In this document: positions 10,201-20,300 of the stretch, one piece after another
Numbering within the stretch: the stretch's first letter is position 1
Layout: each line of letters starts with the position of its first letter
Assembly: GCF_024362695.1 (NCBI RefSeq)
Contig: NC_065425.1
Location: 377,001 to 441,000, forward strand
Source: Pectinophora gossypiella
Lineage: Eukaryota; Arthropoda; Insecta; Lepidoptera; Gelechiidae
Direction: 5' to 3'
Length of the DNA stretch: 64,000 bases
The notes under the pieces: model-generated
Database searches by the model: none
What the model saw: the letters and a program-made list of their open reading frames with translations, nothing else
What the model was told of the DNA's origin: nothing
Position numbers and translations under genes: made by a program

Positions 10201-10352
10201 TTTTTGACGTTACTTATTGTAGATTTGCCGCAGATGGCATTAATTACTTGGCCGGACAAATGGGGAGCGCGGAAGGCTCTCACCCGGTACAACGTTTAAG
10301 ACAACAGGCCTGAGGGTGCCCAGTTGGGCGCGAACCTCGGCTCAGGGCGGTC
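10201..10352 (-). mobile_element. RP2, partial
   Basis: The poly(A)-side third of RP2: poly(T), gacgttacttattgtagatt, ggccggacaaatggggagcg, then ggctcagggcgg, where it stops. Confidence 0.85.
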
Positions 10353-10906
10353 GAGTGGCATCGAATTTCAGTGAAATTATGTAAATGAGACATTACAACG
10401 TTGTCAGACGAATTTATTCAAACGTTATGAAAATAAACTTGGAAAATAAATTAAAATTTGCAGATGGGATTTTAAATTTTTAATGTTAAGTAAACCTTAT
10501 GTTGTTAGTTCAGCGTTCAAAAGGAAATTGTGTGGGCTGCAGACTTGAAGCTGGCGTGATAATAGATGATGTAGAGAAATTAAATTAACCTATTCTTTAG
10601 ACCATTATTCATTTTATTTATTTATTTACGCAAAGGAACATAATGCACTGTATGACAAGAAAACAATATATTAATTAGATATTCAAAAACAAACAATAAA
10701 AAAGATAAATAAGACTATATAAAGATGAAAAAATGTCTGTAATATATGACACAAAATTACAAATAGATAAAAAATCAGTATATATACTCCTTTATACTCC
10801 TTTTATTTATTCTCCTCGCAAAATGTCATGCACTTCATACGTTCCACCATTTATCGGCGAACACGTCACAGTGTGGTCAACATCTTTAATATCGCTCATG
10901 ATTGTG
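10353..10906. other. AT-rich, nothing recognised
   Basis: No gene or repeat recognised before the minisatellite. Confidence 0.35.
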
Positions 10907-11217
10907 TGTAGGTCCATGACTGTATGTAGGTCCATGAATGTCTATGACTTTATGTAGGTCCATAAATGTCTATAGGTCCATGTCTGTATGTAGGTCCATG
11001 ATTGTATGTAGGTCCATGAATGTCTATAGGTCCATGACTGTATGTAGGTCCATGAATGTCTATAGGTTCATGTCTGTATGTAGGTCCATGACTGTATGTA
11101 GGTCCATGAATGTCTATAGGTCCATGACTGTATGTAGGTCCATGAATGTCTATAGGTCCATGTCTGTATGTAGGTCCATGAATGTCTATAGGTCCATGTC
11201 TGTATGTAGGTCTAGAC
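10907..11217 (+). repeat. 18-bp minisatellite, about 17 units
   Basis: Two unit types alternate: atgactgtatgtaggtcc and atgaatgtctataggtcc. The 18-bp period keeps a + strand frame open through the array (CRSMTV/CRSMNVYRSM repeats), which is a consequence of the period and no sign of a protein. The flanks are AT-rich single-copy DNA. Confidence 0.95.
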
Positions 11218-11522
11218 TGTCTGTGACCGGCACAAAAGTATAATTACTATGAAAAATAATAAAAGTCTCGAAAGAAATCGTGAAGTGGTCATAATATAAT
11301 TATATACGTTTAAGTTTAATATCTGGACAAAAAGTATGAGAATTGTTATTAAAAAGTTATAAATTCGGGCGTAATGTAATTAATAGGCGACTCAACAGGT
11401 CACTTGTTGAATCGCTCGGAATTGGAGCCACGTTTGGGATAATGCGAGGCGAGACAGCATGTATTGGAATATAAAAGACATTTATAAAGATATTTACTAT
11501 TAAAAAACTTAAACATTCTACT
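11218..11522. other. Nothing recognised
   Basis: AT-rich sequence without a repeat match. Confidence 0.35.
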
Positions 11523-11752
11523 TTTCCTATCGTATGGGTTGTGAGGTGGATGACCAACCTCATCAAGCCTGGTGTCAGGGTTACTATTGAGCCGCCAACG
11601 GCCCCTGACGTGGCTCATGTAACGACTACGTACTTACATCAGTAAGTAGTAACCGGGACCAACGGCTTAACGTGCCTTCCGAAGCACGGATCATCTGCTG
11701 CTGCATAGCTGAAGCATATTCAATCACGCTGCTCCACAGCGGATCGGTGGAG
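11523..11752 (-). mobile_element. SINE mosaic: SINE-B-like piece joined to SINE-A tail
   Basis: On the minus strand a piece like the SINE-B tail (about 11705-11750, gctgtggagcagcgtgattg) precedes the shared central block and then a full SINE-A tail (11523-11660, ggctcaatagtaaccctgac). The normal tRNA head is missing. It may be recombination or two insertions. Confidence 0.7.
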
Positions 11753-12476
11753 GTGTCTACTTACTTCTTATAAGAAAACAAAACACTTCTGAATATTTGT
11801 TCAACGAATATTTTAATTTTGTATTTGGAACATTCCTATTTTAAAATCATATCTATTTTTTATTACTAATGTCTTCTTCATTTAATTTTTCAAAGCTATA
11901 ATTTGTTTATTTGTTTTTACTGTTTGATTTATTTATTATAGTTACAATGTTAATAAAATATATAACATAGTCAAATTAAAAACCTACACTAAAATACGTC
12001 AAAATACACAAATAAAAAAATAAAAAACTATATCAGGCGTCAAAAAGCCGTCCGGAAAAAATAAATTAAATTTGATTAAATTTTTAAATTACCTATTTTA
12101 AATATTTTATTAATATTACTTGAACGCGCATATTCTCGAAACAAGATTTGACAAAAACTTGCCCAGATTTTTCGAAATTCACTTAAGTGAAGTGGTGTTT
12201 TGTGAGGTGAAAATATTACTTTTTTACTTTCCTTTAAAACGTCGCTTCGTCGGGCGTATCGGAGGTTTATTTGCATATAAAAATATTTTGTTTAATCCCG
12301 TTTGATGGAGCGAGATTGATTTTATCGAGGTTTCACCGGATTTTATATGTAAATAGGTATTTTGTTTATGGTAAACCATAAAACATATTAATATATACTC
12401 CCTTATCCTTCAAATAAAATGTTTTTAAATTACAGGTATTGTAACTAGTAAAGAAATGTATTATGCCATCGCGAAA
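11753..12476. other. AT-rich, nothing recognised
   Basis: Very AT-rich; overlapping open frames near 12076-12305 on both strands have no domain. Confidence 0.35.
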
Positions 12477-12658
12477 TACAGGGTGATTCAGGCCATCAAT
12501 GACTTGATATCAAATGGAATTTTCGATCGCAAAAGTATAGAATTTGAAATAATTTAAAAAAAATCATGAATTTTGCGACGGAAAATTCCACTTGATATTA
12601 ACTCAGAATCATGGTCTGAACCATCCCCCTTAGTATTCGTTACGATGCCACTAACACC
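12477..12658. mobile_element. MITE-8, internally reduced left arm
   Basis: Left: acagggtgattcaggccatc, then ttgatatcaaatggaatttt. The right arm is complete (ttttgcgacggaaaattcca, aactcagaatcatgg, cactaacacc). The left arm has lost part of its outer sequence. Confidence 0.75.
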
Positions 12659-12775
12659 AGATACCTATCATGCTATAACTAGACTTTTTCATTAATTTAT
12701 TAAAGATCTCACCCAAATATGATTCATCTCATCAGACAGACAGAGTTACTTGGGCATATAATAATATTAGGTAAG

Positions 12776-12910
12776 GATTATTTAGACTACTCTGGGCGCC
12801 ATCCCACTCGCGTCAGACAGAGTACTGCGGACCGGAAGGCAAGAGGGAAACCACTGCCCTATTTTTCCATGAAAAAGTAGCATAGAGAATGCTACACCGA
12901 CAAAAGCGTA
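12776..12910 (+). pseudogene. LINE 3' terminal fragment
   Basis: actactctgggcgccatccc, gaaggcaagagggaaaccac and ctacaccgacaa, the same family as 7591-7800. Confidence 0.75.
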
Positions 12911-13535
12911 TTTAGGTTCTTAAGGTAATATTTTCAGTGATAAAATTTATAACACAGAAATACGACTTCACATAACTTATTCATGACACACAAAGATATT
13001 CAACCACAAAACTTTGAATATAATCATTAAGAATTAAAATACCGATGCTTTAATCATAATAATTAATTTGTTCTCTTTTTAATATTCCTTGAATTCGGGA
13101 GCAAATCTGAAAAACGCCTTTGATGAGCTGAAACTCAATCACTTAGGCAAATGATTTCATCGCATTTCGGGTGTGTGGCCTGCTTCAAGCGGGTAGCGGG
13201 GTCTACGTCGACGTGGTTTAGAAATGCCGTGGCTGCGTTGCGATGTCGGAGCGTCACCGCTCTATTATTTTACCTCTTCTACATCATTCCCTCATCACTG
13301 TGTCATCATATTCCATTCCTTAAATGGGCAATGGAATTTAAGAAGCGGAATCGCGGACCGGGAGGCTCCCCTTGCGCTCAGGCAGAGTCACCAAGTATGG
13401 TGGTGAGACGACTGAAACAACGGATGGTCGATACAAGACTCATTTATTGATTATGAAGACAATAATATAATGACATAATCATAGGGAGTATATGCACCCC
13501 AACTGAGGATCGCTGCAAAAAAACTTTAGGAACCT
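12911..13535. other. Unclassified, contains a 99-codon open frame
   Basis: An open frame at 13151-13450 (+) has a hydrophobic middle but no recognisable domain, no splice context and no second copy here. I do not support it as a gene. The stretch near 13280-13400 is more GC-rich than its surroundings and may be an unrecognised repeat. Confidence 0.35.
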
Positions 13536-13625
13536 AATGCTTCTTCCACTCTTTTTTTCCTTTTTTATATTAAATTTCAATTCCACTACTATAATAGATG
13601 AAAAAAAAAAACATATCAGAAACAT
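13536..13625 (+). repeat. Short dispersed repeat shared with 15.5 kb
   Basis: gcttcttccactcttttttt, then tatattaaatttcaattcc, recurs at 15500-15585. Confidence 0.55.
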
Positions 13626-13732
13626 AATACGTCACATCCATCTAACACAAACTCAAACCTACTGTCAAAATTATGATGCTCAACCAAGGAAGCACTACAT
13701 TTTGCGCATGAGTGGAAACTGCTCTTAAATCA

Positions 13733-14035
13733 GAAATCAGAATCATTTATTCAACGTAATTATCATGGATAAACTTGTTGAAGGTCAATGTAACATTTTT
13801 GAATTTACGTCATTTCGCAAGGTGTTATTGCTGAGGTGAAGAAATGACAAGAAACTGCATTACAAGTTATTTAATAATTATAACATAAGTGGCTGAATGT
13901 GCATGCATGTTTTAATGTTATAGTCTAGTTTTACGTTACACTTAATTAGATATCTAATTTCACGACTGTAACTAGTTATGTATGCCATAAATAAATAAAT
14001 AACTAGACGAACGCATTCAATACCAGACATTAAAG
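13733..14035 (-). mobile_element. LINE-4 3' region, antisense
   Basis: agaatcatttattcaacgta, aacttgttgaaggtcaatgt, tttcgcaaggtgttattgct. An unrelated 120-bp stretch lies between aagttatttaataat and aactagacgaacgcattcaa. Confidence 0.8.
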
Positions 14036-14480
14036 TTACTTATATTTATAACTCGTTGGTGCAAGTAACTCCAGTAAGTTTTCTTGTAGGTATTATGTTC
14101 GTGCAATGTGCGCGAGTTTTATTGATGCGACAATTTACGCTTCACGCCGTTTCGCCGATAGAAGAATCGATACCTTTCGCAGTAATGAATTGGCGGGGTG
14201 CGATGGATGTAATTAAATCGTGAACCTGCGTCCCCAGACGGATTATTATGTCTTAGCGTTTGATAGTCTTCTTAGAGGTAATGAACTTATTTTGATTCTT
14301 GACATTGGGAAATAACACTTTAAATTTTGTTTTGAAAAGTTGTTAGATGATAGAAGGTTATAATGTGACATTAAATAATACAGGGGTTAGTGACATCATA
14401 ACTATTTTTTTATATATATTTTTTCAATTCTATAGTTTTACCCCGCACAAGTACGTACAGGTAGCAATACAAGTGCGTAT
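14036..14480. other. Nothing recognised
   Basis: No gene or repeat family seen, except a partial MITE-8-like start near 14375 (acaggggttagtgacatc). Confidence 0.35.
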
Positions 14481-14704
14481 GGGTGTTAGTGACACCGTAA
14501 CAAATACTGAGGGGGATGATTCAGACCATGATTTTGAGTTAATATAAAGCGGATTTTCCTGTCAGAAAGTTCACGAAAATTTTAGTGTTTTTTTTTATAA
14601 TTTTCCGTTCTTTACTTTTTCGACGGAAAATTGCACTTGTTATCGACTCAGAGTCATGGCCTGAGTCATCCCTCAAAGTTTTCGTTACGATGTCACTAAC
14701 ACCC
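14481..14704. mobile_element. MITE-8, both terminal inverted repeats present
   Basis: Left end gggtgttagtgacaccgtaa and right end gttacgatgtcactaacaccc. The arms run inward for about 75 bp each (gggggatgattcagaccatg against catggcctgagtcatccctc). About 224 bp, T-rich centre. No coding capacity. Confidence 0.85.
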
Positions 14705-14902
14705 TGTATAGAAAACATAACCCTCCTTTTTGTTTCGCCGTAGTCGGGTAAAGACAATAAAAAAAATGTAGCCCTAAGTTGGTGTTCCCTGTGCGGCGCT
14801 GAGAGTTGATATCTGAGATTGTGTCGTCCCAGTCTCGGCGGACCGCTCTATATCGACGATCATTTGTACAACATTGTGTGTCGAGACCAACATAGTGGTG
14901 GG

Positions 14903-15218
14903 GGTGTGGTGACCAGTGGATTTCACAAAAAGTAGGTTTTATTTACAATTTTATTTTATACATAAGTCAATGTGGGGAAGACCGGCATACTCCGACCAAG
15001 TAGTCAATGCCATCTGCGGCAAATCTACAATAAGTCACGTCAAAAATACGAGTTTGAGTGGATTTATTGAAGAAGATATTACTTGTAGATCAAGTCATAT
15101 GATCGGGAATGATAGATAATATAGGTAATTGGTTAAGTTTATAAGTCTAAATATAAGAGAAAGCGTCATAATCGTTTGATGATGGGGGTGACCGGTGGAT
15201 TTCACAAAAAGTAGGTAG
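14903..15218. repeat. Direct repeats flanking an RP2 fragment
   Basis: tgaccagtggatttcacaaa at 14903-14937 returns as tgaccggtggatttcacaaa at 15186-15218, both followed by aagtagg. Between them is an RP2 poly(A)-side fragment (about 14985-15047, minus strand: ccaagtagtcaatgccatct). Either a local tandem duplication or relics of one repeat family. Confidence 0.6.
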
Positions 15219-15282
15219 GTGTTATTAAAATGTTCAGAAAACAAATAAGACTCAACTATAATAGGCAAAAAAAAAAACTGGC

Positions 15283-15385
15283 AACGCTGAATACCAGCTT
15301 CGTCAACCCTGGTGTCCTGCCAAAATCTGGACGTCTGGCAACGCTGCTGGTATTCCACTTCACAACCCACACGATAGGAAGAAGA
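15283..15385 (+). repeat. SINE-A tail fragments
   Basis: Two pieces: ttcgtcaaccctggtgtcct, and tggtattccacttcacaacc followed by cacacgatag. Confidence 0.7.
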
Positions 15386-15399
15386 TTAAAATGTTATTT

Positions 15400-15585
15400 T
15401 ATACATACATTAGATCACGCCTGCTTCCCCGTTGGGGTAGGCAGGGACCACGGAATTACACTTACTACGATACTGGCACACCACTTTCGCGGGTTAAAAA
15501 TTCGCTTCTTCCACTCTTTTTTTTCTTTCTTTACTTATATTAAACTTCAATCCCTCTATTATAATACTTAGAAAAAAAAAGGCCA
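15400..15585 (+). repeat. Dispersed repeat V
   Basis: atcacgcctgcttccccgtt, then ggtaggcagggaccacg and tggcacaccactttcgc. The inverted relative is at 37255-37430, and distant copies are at 48.5 and 50.1 kb. Confidence 0.6.
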
Positions 15586-15840
15586 TACTAGGAGGATGGG
15601 TGAATTATAGTTTTGAAATTTGCAAGTGTGAGTTTTCACACGTGGTCCTTATTAGGAGCCAGCCCTTATACGGTGCAAGTACCTTAGAAATAAACCGCTT
15701 TACCAATAAAAAAATAACAAGCAGTAAACGTTTGAAAGCCAAGCAAAGTTCAATCGAATTATTTGATAATTGGATTAAATTTTGCTTGACTATCAAATGC
15801 TAATATACACACGTTTATCGCTTAGCTTGTTTATTTTTTT

Positions 15841-15880
15841 ACTAGCTTTTGCCCGCGACTTCGTCCGCGTAGCGTGTTAT
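15841..15880 (-). mobile_element. Helitron-like 3' end
   Basis: The minus strand reads cgcggacgaagtcgcgggca, then aaagctag, followed by t. A GC-rich hairpin followed by CTAG and a T is the expected Helitron terminus. The 5' end was not found. Confidence 0.5.
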
Positions 15881-15968
15881 AAAAGAGAGATCATTGTGTG
15901 TGTGGGAGTGCATGTCAAATTTCAAGCATCTTACTTATGCAGTTTAGATTTTTTTATACAACATTTTT

Positions 15969-16235
15969 TTCCCGGTTACTACTTACTGATGTAAGTAAGT
16001 AATCGTTACATGAGCCATGTCAGGGGCCTCTGGCGGCTCAATAGTAACCCTGACACCAGGGTTTGTGAGCTTGGTACTCCAACCTCATAACTAGCGACCC
16101 GCCCCGTCTTCGCTTGGGTGCAATGCTGAGTTGTTACATAAGCCATATCAGAGGCCTTTGGCGGCTCAATAATAACCCCGACACCAGGTTGATGAGATTG
16201 GTAATTCACCTCACAACCCACACGATAAAAAAAGA
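15969..16235 (+). repeat. Two SINE-A tails around a CTAG-type repeat end
   Basis: First tail 15969-16088 (cggttactacttactgatgt to gggtttgtgagcttggtact). Then aactagcgacccgccccgtc, the end sequence seen at 5586. Then a second tail 16130-16235, ending ccacacgataaaaaaaga. Confidence 0.75.
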
Positions 16236-16604
16236 CACCAATGAAATGCTTACCTATCGATACGTCTGATTTAAACCTTTAAAATTTGGCACTCTTGCAA
16301 TTTGGTTAGGCCCCATGGTATTGATAATGAATAGTCAATACTTATACAAATGCTGTTATCACTTATCAGATGTAACTATTTAAAACTCCCGCAATCACCG
16401 CGCCTCCAAAGGTCAAGTCTGTTGATAAGTTTGTTTTCTAGTTTTTTTTTATGGCGTGATAAAATTGACTATTGGGAGAGATCGTAAAATTGTGTAAAGC
16501 GTCGATAGTTATGTAATGGTCAAAATAAAACCCATTTTCGGACACTAACCCGAGGTTATAAATATGTTTTTTTAGATTCGACTGAAATAATAAATGTTGT
16601 TAAA
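16236..16604. other. Nothing recognised
   Basis: No gene or repeat recognised. Confidence 0.35.
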
Positions 16605-16966
16605 CAATCTTCTATTGTGTGGGTTATGAGGCAGATTACCAACCTCAGTTTTTTTTTTTGACGTGACTTAATGTAGATTTGCCGCAGATGGCATTAACTA
16701 CTTGGCCGGGCAAATGGGGAGCGCTGAAGGCTCTCACCCGGTATAACGTTTAAGACAACAGGCCTGAGGGTGCCCAGTTGGGCGCGAACCTCGGCTCAGG
16801 GCGTCGTCTGAGGGGAAAAATATTAGAAAGAATTAATCGACCCTGGCGGGTCGATAGCGATAAGCGCTGATTGAGGGAAATCGTCGACCACGCCGGCGAG
16901 GTCGGTATTGGGGTCCTGAAGTATTTGGTGTCGCGAGCTGATTGGCTGCCTCTATGGCAAGAATAC
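16605..16966 (-). mobile_element. RP2, near full length, with a SINE-A scrap
   Basis: 16605-16648 is a SINE-A tail scrap (ttctattgtgtgggttatga). RP2 starts with poly(T) at 16649 and runs through ttgccgcagatggcattaac, gtgcccagttgggcgcgaac and gggtcgatagcgataagcgc to gctgattggctgcctctatg. It is one of the best copies. Confidence 0.88.
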
Positions 16967-17125
16967 ATTATTTACATGAACAAGACAAGATTTTCAACTC
17001 TTATGTTTTTTAAGAAGATTTATGGAGAAGTCAATAAAAGTGGGAAGGCACAAAGAGAATAAATAAAAGAAATGTATTGACATACGATATATACAAATAT
17101 TAACATATTTTAATAATTCTTCCAG

Positions 17126-17311
17126 TGGACGACTTGACTCCAGCTCTGGACAACGACAACGACTCCCTGGAAGAGAATGCAGAAGACACGAAGCTCGAAG
17201 TTCCGGAGACCAGGAATGGGAACAGGAAGATACTGCAGAGGATCGAGACGGTTCCAGACATCAAGAGGGATACTTCTGGGATCACCACGCAGTATATTGC
17301 TGCTGGCATCG
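17126..17311 (+). CDS. Transporter exon 1 (of those found)
   Basis: Acceptor attcttccag ends at 17125; donor gtgggt starts at 17312. Encodes the cytosolic N-terminus, rich in Asp and Glu, and the first residues of helix 1 (QYIAAGI). The exon enters with one base missing from its first codon and leaves in phase 1, matching the next exon. Confidence 0.85.
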
Positions 17312-20300
17312 GTGGGTCTACTTCTTAAAACTTCTCTCGTCTTAAAATTTCTCGACTCCAAAATCTAGCAAAGGACTGGAACTGTCTGCCGTCGTCTGGT
17401 CCAAGTCGTTATAATCTGGGTGTCTTCAAGGCTAGAGTAAATAGGCATTTGCTAGGTAAGCGTGATCCACCCTAGTTTAAATTGTCACTTCTCATCAGGT
17501 GAGATTGTGGTCAAATGGCTTACCGTGTCCTCCAAAGAACGGATCATCTTACTTTTTCGGACAATCAGGTAATTCAAGCCTGCAAGAATTGCGTTGTCCC
17601 TACCAAACAAGGACCGTCTCACAAAGTGATTTCGACAATGTCCTCATTGGGAATCGAACCCGGATCTCCAGATTGTGAGCCTAACGTTCTAACCACTAGA
17701 CCACTGAGGCTGTTACCACTAGACCACGCAGATAACTTATATAAGTGTGCATTATAGTAATGTAGTTTACTTTGGTAAGTCTGCATTGCGCCGGCGCATG
17801 AATTATCAGTATCAGACATAGGTCATGTAAACTATATTGCTAGATAAGGTAAATCTTATTTGTGAATGGTTGAGTGCATTCTGTGGTAAATTACTTATTT
17901 ATGCGTAAACAGATAGGCTTATAAGTCTATCTTCTTATATAGGTGATATGGAACTTGGCCAGTTAAGGTCAAGATTTCTTTCAAAATCGAAATTCCGAGT
18001 CATCGCTTTAATTTTTGATTTAATTTTCTCTTTATGAGTTTCCCTAAGTACGGATGAGTGGTATAAAAACAAAGATTTTACTTACTTAATACATTTTAAT
18101 TTACTGTATTCCAGTAAACCTGGGCGCGCTGGCTTCAGGGGTATGCGTCGCGTGGTCATCATCAGCGCTTCCACTCCTTTCCCCTGGTCATCCTGAGGTA
18201 AGAGGCATATGATAAATTCAATTGTTTTAACATAGCTTGAATCGTCAATTTTTACATAACGAACGTTTCATCCGCCTAAAACTACTGCAGCTTCTCACAA
18301 CCTGTATAGCCGGGGAAAAGAAGCTGCACGAAAGCCTCGGCACAGGGCCCTAGACGTTCTTTAAAAAAAAAACATAAAATATTGGTATACAATTGAGTAA
18401 TTTAGCTGCCTAATATCAGTTCTCAGACAGTTAATCCCATGCATTCATATCTTCCTAATAACCACTAATAATCACTGATTATGTGTAAACACTGTTTCTG
18501 TGAGAAAGTCACATAAACTCTTTATTTTTTACTTTCCTTCCACCGACTGTAATTGGAATACCATTGTATTTAATTCTATAAATTATGTAATACAAACTGG
18601 ATTAAAAAAAAAGAAAAGAAAGGAAAACATGAAATAGGACTAGGGCCCTGTGCTGGGAGGTTTTCTGGCCACGTCTTTCCCTCTGCGTTACAGATTCCGA
18701 TGTGGTAGTAGTTTTACAGCTAGTTACTTAATTTTGTTTGACGTTCAAAAAGCGCTAACTTTGTAAGCCAATTTTGAAAAAGAAATATTATTGAATTTTA
18801 TGAGAATAACATAGCATCAAACTGAAGGCGTGGACAGAGAGAACCAAGTGATACATCACATCACATGGTTTCCAGGATTTATTATCATCAGCCCATTAAC
18901 GTCCCCACTGCTGGGGCCTTCCCTATGGATGGATAGGAAGATCGGGCCTTAAACCATCACGCGGGCCCAGTGCGGATTGATGGTTACTAACGACTGCTAA
19001 TGCAGCCGGGACCAACGGCTTAACGTGCCTTCCGAAGCACGGAGGAGCTCGAGATGAAAACTTTTATTTTTGTGGTCACCCATCCTATGACCGGCCTATG
19101 TTAAGCAACTTTCGCAGACCGAGCGCGTTTACCGCTGCGCCACCGAGCTCCTCTCCAGGATTTATGCCCGATTAATGGTAATGGCAATGGGCTCTCCACC
19201 AATCAGAATCAGAATCATTTATTCAACGTAATTATAATAGAATCTACGTCATTTCGCAAGCTGTTATGGCTGAGGAGAAGACATGCCAAGAAACAGCAAC
19301 ACATCTTTATAATCTATGTAGGTATACATTATAAGTTATTTAATAACTAGAGGAACACATTTAATACTAGGCATTTTATTATTTACTTAATCATTAATCT
19401 TATAATAAGCTATATCTTCTTCTTCTGCCCTGTGGGTTGTGAGGTGAGTTACCAACCTCATCAACCCTGGTGTCAGGGTTATTATTGAGCCGCCAAATAT
19501 TCATAAATAAGTTAAATATAGAAAAAAGAAAAAGTTTTTGTCACCTTTAGATCTGTCTTTATTTAGTAATCAGAATTTAATTTTCATAATTTAAACTACT
19601 GAATTCTCTACGTTTTATTTTTTAAAGTTGTTTTAATAGTTTATTTTTATTATGCGACGGTCACCATACAATCATGTGTAAACTTTAGAACTTTATCGCA
19701 TTCAGGTTTTCCATACTTAATGAGATTTTGGGTAAAATTTGTCATATAAATAAATGCGACAAGGTTCTACAATTCGTACGAGTCAACGCGACCATAATAT
19801 TCCTTTACATTTGGAATTTGCCCCCATTCCACAGAAGTATAATAAATAACATTTCCTATTAGTATTGGAAATAATAAATATACTTAACATATGAGGCGGT
19901 AATAAGATCAGAGGTCGGAAGCAATACGTAAATAAGTCGTGTTTACTTGTGTTAATAATATTACGAGTGAGTATTTAATTAGTTAATAGATGTATGTTTC
20001 TAAAGCTGTGGAAGCTATCGAGAACACTGGTGCGGCACGCTGGGTGGTGAGGATGTGGTCTCCCGACGTGCCGGCAGAGTAGGGGAATGATTGGTGATAA
20101 CGATGATAAATTAGAAGCAAGCAGCAAGCAGGAATATATACAGTTTATTAAAAACACTTCACAAACAGGATAGGAATATACATAGTTCACAATATAAACA
20201 CTTCACAAAATAATCAAGAGTTAGAGGGCACGGCCCTAAACAGTGTAACACACTTGTGTTGTTTTAATGAAGGTCGGGGATGCAGTGAGTCAAAAGAGTG

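Noticed and set aside
10938..11243. 101-codon frame as a repeat protein
   Set aside because: It lies wholly in the 18-bp minisatellite, whose period keeps frames open automatically.
13151..13450. 99-codon open frame as a gene
   Set aside because: No domain, signal or splice context; composition looks like a chance frame in a slightly GC-richer patch.
17110..17361. Minus-strand frames over transporter exon 1
   Set aside because: Complement of a coding exon whose splice sites and phase fit the transporter.
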